From the NCBI GenBank assembly GCA_003215545.1, contig QCKF01000001.1, forward strand, positions 1-64,000: DNA of 64,000 nt, given 5' to 3'. The stretch's first letter is position 1. Every line of letters starts with the position of its first letter. This stretch comes from Prochlorococcus sp. AG-409-L14. Its GTDB lineage: Bacteria > Cyanobacteriota > Cyanobacteriia > PCC-6307 > Cyanobiaceae. The notes beneath the pieces are model-generated. The model was not told the DNA's origin. It did not search any database and saw only the letters and a program-made list of their open reading frames with translations. A program made the translations under genes and the position numbers. Shown here in pieces: positions 41,088-51,524 of the stretch.

Positions 41088-41714
41088 GAAATAGCTATTA
41101 AGTAATCAAATGAAAAAAGCATGAGAAGGATAGCACATTATTGAGATACCTTCTAAAGATGGACAAATAGAGAGAAGGATGTTCTATTTATTACATTCTT
41201 CCAAAGCCCAGGTGACCAATCGGGAAGTTAAAAGTTGCTTGGATAGCAAAGAAGGCAACTATAAGAGCTTTTTCTTCTAAAAGGGAGCAAGGCTAAGGCT
41301 ATGACCACCCATCCTGGCAATTCCTCCAAGAGCCCCAGTCCCCCAGAACTAGCCAAAAAGACTTTCTAAGGCCTCATACAAAATTTGTATGATAGATATG
41401 ATCACATTCTACAGATTGACAATCTACTCATTAAGCTATAAAAATTTGCCATCCAGACCCCCTCTAAGCATAGAGATATTCAACTTTGGATAACAAGATA
41501 GACCTATGCCTAAGATCTCAGCAAAATATCCTAGAATCTCATTTTAAATTTCTCATGACTTAATCCATCAGATAGCCAACCAATCCATGAGAAGTCAAAA
41601 GGCGCCAACACAAATAGTGAAATCAGCTTGAAACAGCATCTAATCATTGATCTGTACTTAGCATTAGCCGCTGGTAGTTTTGCCATTTCGCTAAGAACCG
41701 ATGTGCATAGTTAA

Positions 41715-42002
41715 ATGAGAATTGATCAACTAATTAGTCCTGATACCTTTGGCTTTATAGCTGCTGCACTTACAACCATTGCTTTCTTGCCTCAGCTCAT
41801 AAGGACATGGAGAACTAAAAAGGCTGAGGATGTCTCGATAGTGATGCTATTTATGTTCATCACTGGTCTTTTATTTTGGATAGTCTATGCAATACAAACG
41901 AATGCTCTTCCGGTGCTCATCGCAAACATAGTTACCCTAATACTCAATATGACAATCCTGACCCTTAAGTTGATTTATGGCAGACAACCCAAGAGTGCTT
42001 AA
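41715..42002 (+). CDS. SemiSWEET / PQ-loop transporter
   Basis: AAALTTIAFLPQLIRTWRTKKAEDVSIVMLFMFITGLLFWIVYAI. Confidence 0.88.
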   Translation: MRIDQLISPDTFGFIAAALTTIAFLPQLIRTWRTKKAEDVSIVMLFMFITGLLFWIVYAIQTNALPVLIANIVTLILNMTILTLKLIYGRQPKSA

Positions 42003-42049
42003 AGAAACTAAAAAAGAGGACTAAGAATCAATGGCAATCAAAACTTCAG

Positions 42050-42352
42050 TTGAGATCTATTGCATGGAGAAACTGGGAAAGATGGAATTGTCCGCCGTGG
42101 CAGCGATTATCAAATGCAATGAGGGTAAGTTATAAAATGAGTTACGACTGGAAGCCAACTCAAGAACAAAACAGTGGACCTATAACCCGTGTCTCAGAGT
42201 TTTTCATTCATCAGCTAAATGAACTACAAGATGAGCTCAATTGTCCCGATGCATTTATTTACGACTTAATGGGAGAGATACAAAATCGTTGGTCACCAGA
42301 TAGCTGCCACGCTCAAGCAAGGAAACTAAAAAGACAGAAGCCTAATTTCTAA
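42050..42352 (+). CDS. Hypothetical protein (start uncertain, possibly at MSYDWKPTQEQ)
   Basis: ORF C-terminus QLNELQDELNCPDAFIYDLMGEIQNRWSPDSC. Confidence 0.55.
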   Translation: MRSIAWRNWERWNCPPWQRLSNAMRVSYKMSYDWKPTQEQNSGPITRVSEFFIHQLNELQDELNCPDAFIYDLMGEIQNRWSPDSCHAQARKLKRQKPNF

Positions 42353-42582
42353 TATAAAGTTAATAGATTTAAGAAAGACAGTTGCTTAAGCAGTATATCT
42401 TTAAGCCTTAGCAGCTACCAAATAATTAGGCTAATATGAAGCATCGGTTTTGAGACAGAAGTAGACTAATCTATTTGTAGCATGATCCTTTTAGAATTAT
42501 ATGATAATAAAAAGGTGCATAAAAGGGAAAGACTGACAAAGCGACTATTGAGGGGTGTCTATAAATAGAGCCTATTAATAAT

Positions 42583-42777
42583 TCATAACTTATTCTCCCA
42601 ATAACTCTTTGCTGAATCTATCATTTTAATGATCTCACTATTTGGGCAACCTGTTCGCTCTTGCAAGACTTTGCACTGAGAGTTGATATCCCTCCAAATC
42701 TCCCTAATCTCTATAAACTGGTCATCAGAAAACTGGAAATCACTCATGATAACTAATTTTCTTGCTGTTTTTACCAA
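42583..42777 (-). CDS. Hypothetical protein
   Basis: 64 aa ORF. Confidence 0.45.
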   Translation of the reverse strand: MVKTARKLVIMSDFQFSDDQFIEIREIWRDINSQCKVLQERTGCPNSEIIKMIDSAKSYWENKL

Positions 42778-43030
42778 ACAAAGAGCCAGTAAAGAGAAAA
42801 TAGCCTATAGCAATCAAAAACAATACGAATCCAGTCAGATTTAGAGCTATGCCTCCTGGATTCTGAGCATCTGAGAAAACAAAGACCAGACCAACAAAAG
42901 CTCTTGCGAATGTTTCAGAATTCAGAATCATTATTTTGCTTAAAGGAGCTACTGAAGGCTTGTTACTTTTCCATAATACTAAGTTATGGTGATAATATTC
43001 AAATTGATCTGGCTTTTCCAATATCTGCAA
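42740..43030 (-). CDS. Hypothetical membrane protein
   Basis: 96 aa with two hydrophobic segments. Confidence 0.5.
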   Translation of the reverse strand: MQILEKPDQFEYYHHNLVLWKSNKPSVAPLSKIMILNSETFARAFVGLVFVFSDAQNPGGIALNLTGFVLFLIAIGYFLFTGSLFGKNSKKISYHE

Positions 43031-43317
43031 TAAAAAAACTTATTCTAAATAATTAAACTGAATTCAACTACTTCCTTCAGCCTGTATATCTCTTTACTTA
43101 AACCAGGCTGATTCTTTTGCCCCAACAAAAGCCAATTAAGAAAGAGACTCTATTTTTGACTACACTTTAGATAAAGATTCCTTTATTCTGAATAAAACTT
43201 AGGTCAAACTATCCGATTCGCCTTTAAAGTTAATCTTTTTCTTCAAGTGTATCTTTAGCACTATACATTTACATATATGAGTATAATAAAGTACCACGGA
43301 TAATTATATTAGACATA

Positions 43318-44307
43318 ATGACCACTAATTCACCTTGGTCTAATCCTATAGACCCACAGATCTTCTACCCTATAAGTCCTTACAACAAACTTCTAAATAG
43401 TTTAAGCTGGCCAGATCCAAATCAATGGTTAAATCACTGGCTGATACGTGGTGGAGTGAATCTTGCTTATTCTGCATGGCCATTAGGCACAAAAAATGAT
43501 TGGATCTGGGGGATAGGCTTACCATTCCTTTCAGATATTGAACGCTTTATTTATAAAAAGGAGCGAATACTGTTTGGTATTTCAGGTCTCCCTGGATGCG
43601 GCAAAACTAGTTTTGGCAAATGGCTTGAAGCAGCAGCTTATGAATTGGATTGGCCCTTAAAGGTAATTTCCATGGATGATTTTTATTTAGACTCTGAAGC
43701 CTTGGATAAAGCAATGCATGGAAATCCTTGGAAAGTCCCAAGAGCCTTACCAGGAAGCCATTCGATAGAACTATTAGAAGAGGCAATAGAAAATTGGAAA
43801 ACCACTGGGAACTTAAAAACCCCTAAATTCGATAAAGCCTTAAGGAATGGCCTTGGAGATCGATGCGGATGGAGCAATTCAACACCAAAGATTCTTATTA
43901 TTGAAGGATGGTTTCTGGGTTGTGGTCTCACTGATGCTAAAAATAATTCTATGGAAGATAAATCAATGAAGACGAAGCCACTCTCAACTAAGGAAAGAGA
44001 TTATCAAGTTCTTGTACAGTCAGCCCTTAAGGATTATCAACCAATCTGGAGAAGATTTGAACGCATCTGGCACATAAAAGCCATGGACTTCATCTCAACG
44101 AGGCAATGGAAGTCGCAGCAAGAAATGAACCTCCAAAAAGAACGAGGAGCATCTATTAAAGGTGAGTCGCTAAATCTCTTTATTAGAATGATTGAGACAG
44201 CAATACCTCAAGGAGACCTTCAATCAATTAAATCAAATGTTATAGCAAAGTTAAATTCTTCTCGCCAAATTAGATGGGTTGGAGAGAATAAAAAGTATTC
44301 TAATTAA
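43318..44307 (+). CDS. Glycerate kinase (D-glycerate 3-kinase, plant/cyanobacterial type)
   Basis: FGISGLPGCGKTSFGKWLE P-loop, VISMDDFYLDSEALDKAMHGNPWKVPRALPGSHSIELLEE. Confidence 0.85.
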   Translation: MTTNSPWSNPIDPQIFYPISPYNKLLNSLSWPDPNQWLNHWLIRGGVNLAYSAWPLGTKNDWIWGIGLPFLSDIERFIYKKERILFGISGLPGCGKTSFGKWLEAAAYELDWPLKVISMDDFYLDSEALDKAMHGNPWKVPRALPGSHSIELLEEAIENWKTTGNLKTPKFDKALRNGLGDRCGWSNSTPKILIIEGWFLGCGLTDAKNNSMEDKSMKTKPLSTKERDYQVLVQSALKDYQPIWRRFERIWHIKAMDFISTRQWKSQQEMNLQKERGASIKGESLNLFIRMIETAIPQGDLQSIKSNVIAKLNSSRQIRWVGENKKYSN

Positions 44308-44846
44308 AAAGTCTCTAGCATATATAATAGACATTATTGAATCAATAAGATTGAAAAGTCTTTCCCATGCCTCTCAATGGTGGAAACAAAGATTATTTAC
44401 TTTTCTTGCTTAGAATTGCAGCATTGCTTCTAATTACTAAAGCCTCTTCACATTCTGTTCAATTCTTTTAATTAGTTCTTCAATTTCTGATCAAAAATCA
44501 ACCTTCACTATTTTTAAAGACAAATTACTTGAAACATCCGGCAAGAGAGATACTCAAATTCCTAAGTTTATTAACTAGCATAAATCGTTTATAGAAACTG
44601 CTCAAAAGCAACTAGGACTGTCGAACTACACCTTGTATTTATTCGAAATTCTTGAAGGAGCTTTTTATATGTTGATAATACTAAAAGTAATACCTTGGAT
44701 TTTTGGGAATAAGGCTCATTCTCCAGATTTCTGGCCATGAGCGTATCTAAGCCAATAAGAAAACCGATTGGCCAATACAATATACCTATCGTAGGACTTA
44801 GCGACTCTAAAATGCTAGGCCTAAGTTGGATCTTCGATAATGAGCC

Positions 44847-44933
44847 ATGCGTCAAACTCTCTTCTTTATCTTTTTACTGGTCTCAGGTTTAACCCTGACC
44901 GCTTTACCCTTCATCCTGGTGAGCAAGCCTTAA
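44847..44933 (+). CDS. 28 aa single-TM peptide candidate
   Basis: Manual translation: MRQTLFFIFLLVSGLTLTALPFILVSKP*. Confidence 0.35.
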   Translation: MRQTLFFIFLLVSGLTLTALPFILVSKP

Positions 44934-44976
44934 AGACAGTGAATATGCAAAGCTCTATTGCAATTAAAATCTATTT

Positions 44977-45318
44977 ATGAACAAAAAAGGCGCTAAAGGG
45001 TACTGGATAAGTACTTCAACAATAACCAATCCAGCTTTATTTGCTGAGTATGTAGACAAAGTTGGCCCATGGCTCAAAGAAGTAGGTGGAGTGGTTTTTG
45101 CTAAAGACACACAGCCCCAAGGGAAAGAGAATACAGAGAGTGCAAACTTGGCAATTATTTGTGAATTCCCTTCGATGAAAGCAGAAGTCGAGGCTTATGA
45201 ATCAGCTGAATATCAAGAGCTAAATAAAATCCGTAAAGTAGCAACAAAGAATGCAACTTTCACGATCATGGAAGGTATGGATGAAGCCGAAAAGCTAAGA
45301 AGAGCAATGGGCAAATAA
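44977..45318 (+). CDS. DUF1330-like protein
   Basis: GYWISTSTITNPALFAEYVDKVGPWLKEVGGVVFAKD. Confidence 0.8.
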   Translation: MNKKGAKGYWISTSTITNPALFAEYVDKVGPWLKEVGGVVFAKDTQPQGKENTESANLAIICEFPSMKAEVEAYESAEYQELNKIRKVATKNATFTIMEGMDEAEKLRRAMGK

Positions 45319-45484
45319 TTTAAGTACTTATGTCCTACAGCTCGTATTGTCTTACGTCCACTAACAATCCTATTTACCTATATCTGTTCAATATCCCAAC
45401 TAACAATTGTCCTCCTCAGAACATTGAAAGCAAAAAGCCTCCATGCAACACGAAGGCAAAACTTGCCCTAAAAGACCCAAGAAT

Positions 45485-45680
45485 CCCCATAACCCGGCCA
45501 AGTCAAGATTAGTATCTGTCAAGAACTTTGTCATCATTAAATACACACTAGTTATGGTTCACCTTAATTCTTTGATAAGTAAGATCTCTATTTGTGGGAG
45601 TTGCATTGCCCCCTTCATTCATCTAGAAATAAAACTCCCCATCATCCAGGTCCAGCGTATTGAGCAAGGTCTTTTTGTCT
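45485..45680 (+). ncRNA. Candidate structured ncRNA, copy 2
   Basis: CCCCATAACCCGGCCAAG ... CCCCATCATCCAGGTCCAGCGTATTGAGCAAGGTCTTTTT; motif spacing 152 nt versus 153 nt in copy 1. Confidence 0.5.
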
Positions 45681-45816
45681 TCAGATTGCTGAAGGAAGGT
45701 TGCTACCAATAGCTCTGAATGCAACGATGTCGTTCCAAAGCTGCTGACATTTCAAGGATGTTAATTAGATTAAAAAAATCCTTTCTTGTCTATGAAGCGC
45801 CAAGCACTTCTATTAA

Positions 45817-46245
45817 ATGCCTGACTCTATGTGCAACTTCTTACTTGCCTTTCTTATGGCCTTAAGTTTTTTTCTAGCTCCCGTTTCGACATTTGCAGCA
45901 GCAGCAGATTTATCACCTGCCGTGTCAGGTCTTAGTAAAGAATTTTCAAAGAAGTTCTGTACATCTATTGGGAAGGGAATGGCTCCACAAAAGGCTGGAG
46001 AAAGTGCTGCCGCTCAATTGTCAAAAGGCTTATTGTTCTCACCTATTATAAATGAAATCATGTCTGCCCCAAAAGAAGATTTAACAGCATCTCTTTCAAA
46101 TAATATTTTCAATGAATGCGGAAAGGATCTTGGAGGCACGAAAGAGGAACTTTATAATTATCTGGCTGAATTAGCAAATAAAATTCCAAACAAATCTACT
46201 AAAACCTTTCAACTAGCACCAATTCGTCAAAAACGTTCTACATGA
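45817..46245 (+). CDS. Hypothetical secreted protein
   Basis: Signal peptide LLAFLMALSFFLAPVSTFAAAA. Confidence 0.6.
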   Translation: MPDSMCNFLLAFLMALSFFLAPVSTFAAAADLSPAVSGLSKEFSKKFCTSIGKGMAPQKAGESAAAQLSKGLLFSPIINEIMSAPKEDLTASLSNNIFNECGKDLGGTKEELYNYLAELANKIPNKSTKTFQLAPIRQKRST

Positions 46246-46534
46246 AACATTCACTTCATCTATAACCCCAATTCTCAATCTCAAAGTTCGAGATCGAAAC
46301 TTTATTTCGTAAAAACCAACCATATAAGAAAATCCTTGAGTTCGAATAAAGTCTTCCTCCCTTCCACCTGGAGGAGAGTTGGTGGGTTCGACCAGCTAAA
46401 TGGTTACTGCATTTTATAAGTGGCCTGCCTAAATAGGATATTTTTCAAGTGTGTTATTTCTGCTAGAGGTAATCAATTACCCTTGATCAGATTTAGTACA
46501 TCCACTTTAATCTTCAAGTAAGTCCTTCAACTCA

Positions 46535-47203
46535 ATGATTCGTGCGGTTCGTGAGTGGTTTAAGGCTCTGGGGCGGGTCCGGCTAGCCTTCGCGGTTTCG
46601 CTGATTCTCCTATCAATTGCGGCAGACCCGAGTTTTTTCAGCAATCCTACTGATTCATTTGACAGTCAACTGCTAGACAACTTGCAGCAGCAAATCCCCG
46701 CCAACTTTGGATCATTACTACTGATCATCTACCAACTGAGCGGGGTACAAGTAACAGGAGTTTTAGTTCTTGCGGTGTTGTGCTTCATGGCATTAAAACG
46801 CCTCTGGCCAGAACTAATCTGTCTAGTTATAGGGAGCGCAGGCATCTTAGTAATCGTAGATGGAATATTAAAGCCCTTGTTTGACCGCCATCGTCCGCAT
46901 GGAAAACTTCTGCCTCTAGGCGGCCCCAGCTTCCCCAGCGGCCATGCCGCAGGATCAGTGGTCTTTTATTTCATGAGTTGTACACTTCTGGCCGCCCACT
47001 ACCCACAACTGCGCCGACCTTTATTTGTAATTTCCAGCCTCTGGGTTGCTCTAGTCTGGATAAGCACGCTCTATTGCAGAGCACACTGGCCAAGTGACAT
47101 CCTCGCGGGTGCAGCGGTCGGCTATGCCTGGCTCAGCTTCTGCCTGGCAGGCTTCACCGTCTGGGAGCGGAATAAAAAAGTAAAATCAAAAACAATTCAC
47201 TAG
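46535..47203 (+). CDS. PAP2 superfamily phosphatase
   Basis: KPLFDRHRPHGK, PSFPSGHAAGS, CRAHWPSDILAGAAVG motifs. Confidence 0.93.
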   Translation: MIRAVREWFKALGRVRLAFAVSLILLSIAADPSFFSNPTDSFDSQLLDNLQQQIPANFGSLLLIIYQLSGVQVTGVLVLAVLCFMALKRLWPELICLVIGSAGILVIVDGILKPLFDRHRPHGKLLPLGGPSFPSGHAAGSVVFYFMSCTLLAAHYPQLRRPLFVISSLWVALVWISTLYCRAHWPSDILAGAAVGYAWLSFCLAGFTVWERNKKVKSKTIH

Positions 47204-47276
47204 GCAAGCTTGGGGATCTAGATCATGCTCTATCATCAAAAAATAGGTATAATTGATAACAAGTCACACGCAAGCA

Positions 47277-47831
47277 ATGGCAAGAGATCGGACTCAACTC
47301 AACATAAATATTGATCCTGAGTTATTGTTAAAGCTAAAAGCTCAAGCCATCAAGAACGGACAAACATTAACAACTTTTGTAATTGAGCAACTAACAAATG
47401 CTTCTGAACTGCAATCAAATAATGATCAACTAGAAAAGAGACTTTTAAAAATAGAAAAACTTCTTAACTTAGACAATAACCCTTCAAAGGACAAAAAAAC
47501 CATAGGCACTATTTTTACCGACACTGGTGCAAAGAAATATGGAGAAGTTGCAAAGGAATTATTTGATAACCACAGAAAAAAGAGAAAAATTGATGTTCAT
47601 TTTGCATTGCAAGAACTTGCTTATCACTTAAAACAATACCCCCATAGCAATCCAGAATTAGTCTTCCAGATTCTCCTAGGAAACCATGTTTTAACTGGTT
47701 CAGAGATGACATTGGCCTATAAGACTGGCTCTTGTGCAATGAGGTCTGCTCTAAATGATTGGACTAATAGTCCCTTAGAAGAATTAAACGATGCATTCCT
47801 AGACGCAGTGATTACAAAAAGTCTTGCGTAA
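47277..47831 (+). CDS. Hypothetical protein with ribbon-helix-helix-like N-terminus
   Basis: MARDRTQLNINIDPELLLKLKAQAIKNGQTLTTFVIEQL; start chosen at the internal ATG. Confidence 0.65.
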   Translation: MARDRTQLNINIDPELLLKLKAQAIKNGQTLTTFVIEQLTNASELQSNNDQLEKRLLKIEKLLNLDNNPSKDKKTIGTIFTDTGAKKYGEVAKELFDNHRKKRKIDVHFALQELAYHLKQYPHSNPELVFQILLGNHVLTGSEMTLAYKTGSCAMRSALNDWTNSPLEELNDAFLDAVITKSLA

Positions 47832-48116
47832 GTTTCTTCTATAACAAATCTTGGTCCTTATTAGCCATTACTTATTAGCCATTAATAGATCCATTAAGCA
47901 GTAAGCCAAGTGCAATAATACATACTAAAAAGATAATAGAATTAATTTATTTTCTAGCTTGGTATTTCAACATTGCTTCTAAATGCTGAACTATCTTCTC
48001 AAGCTCTTCCACTCTTTTGGGTAGTTCTTCCATTACTCATCAAAATCAAACTTGTCTCTATCCAAAGACGATCGCCTAAAAACAGCTAGAAAGAGATTGA
48101 GCTCTAAAACTAATAG

Positions 48117-48392
48117 TTGAAAATCTCTGTTACATCCCATTGCCCTGAAAGCACTATCAATGAGCTAGGGATAAAACAATGGCCAATCTGGACTTGCGAT
48201 CCAAGTTCATTTCCTTGGACCTACAAAGAAAAGGAAATTTGCTTGCTTCTGGAAGGAGATGTCACCGTCACCCCCGACGGAGGGGATCCAGTCCGATTTG
48301 GGGTCGGGGACCTAGTTGTTTTCCCTTCTGGGATGTCATGCAAGTGGGAGGTACATAAGGCAGTTCGCAAGCACTATCGTTTTGGCAATTAG
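48117..48392 (+). CDS. DUF861-type cupin, copy 1 (TTG start)
   Basis: IWTCDPSSFPWTYKEKEICLLLEGDVTVTPDGGDPVRFGVGDLVVFPSGMSCKWEV. Confidence 0.88.
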   Translation: MKISVTSHCPESTINELGIKQWPIWTCDPSSFPWTYKEKEICLLLEGDVTVTPDGGDPVRFGVGDLVVFPSGMSCKWEVHKAVRKHYRFGN

Positions 48393-48495
48393 CAAATCAA
48401 TGAAATCTCTGAGATCAAGGATTTACTCAACCCTTCCCAAAACTCATATTTACTTCAATTGAAAGAAGCATTCCCTGAGGACAGAGATATACAAT

Positions 48496-48717
48496 TCAAC
48501 ACTTAAGAAGATTTGATTCTTGATCGTTTCTTGTCACTAAAGGATTTTGATAACAATTTTTTTCAATGATCGACAAAATCCCTTCTTCAAGTTCTTGGAT
48601 TAATTCATCCTGGAAAGCTTTTCGATTTTCAAGTGTTGGGGGTTCATACCCTGACTCTTGAATATCTAAAAGAAGAGCCAAAATCGTTCGATGAAACAAG
48701 GGATGACGTAAGGACAT
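48496..48717 (-). CDS. Hypothetical protein
   Basis: 73 aa ORF; its 3' end overlaps a repeat also found at 52953..53018. Confidence 0.45.
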   Translation of the reverse strand: MSLRHPLFHRTILALLLDIQESGYEPPTLENRKAFQDELIQELEEGILSIIEKNCYQNPLVTRNDQESNLLKC

Positions 48718-48947
48718 TCTCAGGCATTAAGAAGGGGTACGTATTTCGATGTCCCCAGTTGAGTCCAGCTCTTATTTTTTAAACCCACGAGCTTAGACTT
48801 CTATTTAATTTATAGCTAACCAAGAACAACACCCCAAGAGTCAAAACACCTCTTCCTATCTTTACTGACCAAAGGAAACTCAAAAGCTATTTAATGACTG
48901 AGCTTTGAGCGATAAGACTAAATCCTTTCGAACCTATTCACGAATTC

Positions 48948-49349
48948 TTATAACCTGCTATATCCACACTTAGTCTCAAAGATTTTAATAGGAAGACCTG
49001 TTGCATCCATAGCATCTTTGCATTTTTGGCCAACTGTGCCATAAACCTCAACTGTGAATCCATCCCCTAACTGCGCATGACCTTGCAAATACGCTCCAAC
49101 TGGTGGATTGGTTAGGTGTGCAAGAAAAGCAGCATCATTTTTGTAGACCTCTGACCATGTAAAGCAAAGGGGATTCTCTGGGTCTTGATCAAACGTGTGA
49201 TGCAACATGCCTGGCTCAGAAGCCTCTACCGCGGCATCAGTTTTACTAGCAAGTTCTAAATATTCCTGAACTTTTCCTGGCTTAACTTGGATACGAGCAA
49301 TAAGGATAAAAGGGGTTGAAGCATCAAATGTAGGCATGGTAAGTTCCAT
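48948..49349 (-). CDS. Antibiotic biosynthesis monooxygenase (ABM) domain protein
   Basis: FILIARIQVKPGKVQEYLELASKTDAAVEASEPGMLHHTFDQDP. Confidence 0.8.
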   Translation of the reverse strand: MELTMPTFDASTPFILIARIQVKPGKVQEYLELASKTDAAVEASEPGMLHHTFDQDPENPLCFTWSEVYKNDAAFLAHLTNPPVGAYLQGHAQLGDGFTVEVYGTVGQKCKDAMDATGLPIKIFETKCGYSRL

Positions 49350-49420
49350 ATGAATTAATGAACATCTTATATATCAAGAGCTATTGCTGAAATCAACTTC
49401 TTTGTCTTCATAAGCCAAAA

Positions 49421-49447
49421 AAAGGTGGCCCAAATATGACCACCTTT
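49421..49447. terminator. Stem-loop
   Basis: AAAGGTGGcccaaatatgaCCACCTTT hairpin preceded by an A-run. Confidence 0.6.
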
Positions 49448-49476
49448 CCTATTTTGTTAATGGAATCTTGAAATCA

Positions 49477-49915
49477 GAATTGGTAACGAAGACCAGTAAA
49501 TAAATTCACTGTACTTGCATCAATATCATTGCCATCAAGATCGATTTCTCCAACATTCAGATAAGTAACTTCTGCAAATCCATCTGTTTTCTCAGCTAGC
49601 TCATAACTGACTCCAGCTTTTAGTTGCCATGAGAATGCACTGTCTTTTCAGTGTCGCCAAGAGATATTTCGGAATAGCTAAAGTCATCAATTCAACCTCC
49701 ATAATCCCTATCCAAGCTCCAATGTAAGGGGTGAATTTAGAGCCAGAATTCCCTACAAAGCTACGAAGTACAGTGATCATGAATCGCTTAAGAGTTGCAT
49801 CTCCAACTTGACTCCCATAAGTCAATTGTCTTGATTGTTTTGGTAATATTAAAAAATGCTTGAAAGGCAATAATTTTTCTCGTTCTGGCGGCCTTTCTAT
49901 ATCAATAAGAAGCAC
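49477..49915 (-). pseudogene. Frameshifted outer-membrane beta-barrel protein remnant
   Basis: Three frames join as KFTPYIGAWIGIMEVE / DDFSYSEISLGDTEK / DSAFSWQLKAGVSYELAEKTDGFAEVTYLNVGEIDLDGNDIDASTVNLFTGLRYQF*; C-terminal Phe is typical of OMPs. Confidence 0.75.
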
Positions 49916-50130
49916 ATATCACTATCTTTAGAAAGCAATTTTTCTATCTATAGACTTCCCGTTCAGTTCCTAAAATTACAAGAAAAAAGTCTTGTGCCTT
50001 TAACGCTATAGATCGATCTCTTTAACCCCAATACTCCTTGAAAGCCTTTCTGAGGCATGCTCAATTCAGACTGAAAGATGCTTAGTAAGTTATATTCACA
50101 CTGTCCCCATACCAAGCACTTCACCTAAAT

Positions 50131-50225
50131 CCATTGCTATAATTAATACAAACCACTGATCAATGAACAATTGCATTTGAATGATTAGAAGCGATTAAAA
50201 GGAATTTACAAAATCCGTTCACACT
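50131..50225 (+). repeat. Dispersed EVE-start-like repeat, copy 1 (diverged)
   Basis: CCATTGCTATAATTAAT...GCATTTGAATGATTAGAAGCGATTAAAAGGAATTTACAAAATCCGTTCACAC aligns with 54752..54843. Confidence 0.65.
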
Positions 50226-50238
50226 TTTGAGGCTCTAA

Positions 50239-50379
50239 ATGACTAAAGAAAAGAGACCAAATCCTATGAAGGATTTTCTAGACAAATTCTTTGATTTATG
50301 TAAGGAATATCAGCAGGAAATACAACCACACGAAATGGCAGAGATTTTAAGAGACTATGCAGAAAGGTTGGATGGGTGA
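50239..50379 (+). CDS. Hypothetical 46 aa protein
   Basis: Manual translation: MTKEKRPNPMKDFLDKFFDLCKEYQQEIQPHEMAEILRDYAERLDG*. Confidence 0.5.
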   Translation: MTKEKRPNPMKDFLDKFFDLCKEYQQEIQPHEMAEILRDYAERLDG

Positions 50380-50425
50380 TAAAAAAGGCCTACCACTTCT
50401 CCTGTCTTGTATTCAATAGAAAATA

Positions 50426-51121
50426 ATGCCCGATAAACCTTCGAAATGGATCACCTCCCTGCGCGAAGAAATTCAACAGAAATGTGGCGAAGGATGGATG
50501 GTCCGCGGCATAGGGAAAGGTCTTATTCAAAAGGTTCAGCTAACAGTTCGTTTTGAGGATGGCAACCGAACCAGCATTGTTCTTGGGCCAAAGGCCAAGA
50601 GCGATCCAGATTTTGTTCCATGGGTAGGAACAAGTGCGGGATGGATATTGAAAATCTCTACAGATATTTCGCTAATAATGAAATCTCAAGGGAAGGGATT
50701 AGCTGAAGCATATGAACTAGTGAAACAAAAGAACGAATCTGGATTAAATGGTTCACTCGACTGGGAACAACTAGCTAGAAAATTCAAATCACATAAAACA
50801 AGTAATGGGAAGAAAGGATCACGAGTTTGGAACCGGAACTACCGAACTCCTATTGCCCGCACATTGCTTATCCTTACTGGCGAAACTTCTGTATCAAGTG
50901 GCTACTTGGTTTTGAAAAACCTTGTTGAACGTCATGGAGGAGAGCCTGGCTCGGCAAGCCGACGATTCCGGATCCAATACGCAGCGGAATTCCTACGCTT
51001 TGCCTTTAAACATGGGGCTAATAGAAGTTGGCTTCCACCAGAGGATCTGAATACATTCATTGGAGAGAAGCCAACTATGGATCAACTGAGGGAGAATGAG
51101 AACAAGAGTGACCCTTACTAA
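50426..51121 (+). pseudogene. Integrase-like N-terminal fragment without a catalytic domain
   Basis: 231 aa resembling the N-terminal/core-binding part of marine cyanobacterial tyrosine recombinases (EEIQQKCGEGWMVRGIGKGLIQKVQLTVRFEDG); no R..HxxR..Y region follows. Confidence 0.45.
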
Positions 51122-51167
51122 GCAACCTCCACACTCACTAAATTCATACAGTCCATTCCCCAAGAAT

Positions 51168-51235
51168 AATTGATATGACTGAAAAAATCTCTTACCAGAT
51201 CATAAAAGCGGAATTTGGGTAATGGAAAGCGAACA
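51168..51235 (+). repeat. Dispersed EVE-start-like repeat, copy 2
   Basis: TTGATATGACTGAAAAAATCTCTTACCAGATCATAAAAGCGGAATTTGGGTAATGGAAAGCGA. Confidence 0.65.
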
Positions 51236-51524
51236 ATCAACTCAACCAATGAATCTCAGCGATTTCTGAAAAGCCATACCAGCAAAATATAATTTCGAAT
51301 ATATTTAGTTGCGATATCTACCGGAACAAATCATGCGCAGATCGTCTAATATGAGCATAATCTCAGCTTTTAAAAATTTATAAATAATTGCTATAACTAG
51401 TTTTTAACCGGTAATTAGCTATAAATCGAACTGCTTCGGAAAACCGACCGTCACATTCCGTAATACTTACTGTTATAGTTCGTTACAGTTCAATTCTATT
51501 GATCGTCGCCTTTCTCTTCTTCTT

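Noticed and set aside
45330-45712. Plus-strand ORFs of 60 and 89 aa
   Set aside because: They overlap the conserved ncRNA-like element and are not shared with copy 1, so they are probably spurious.
46330-46400. Possible tRNA (GGGTTCGACCAGCT)
   Set aside because: No complete cloverleaf could be recognised around the T-loop-like string.
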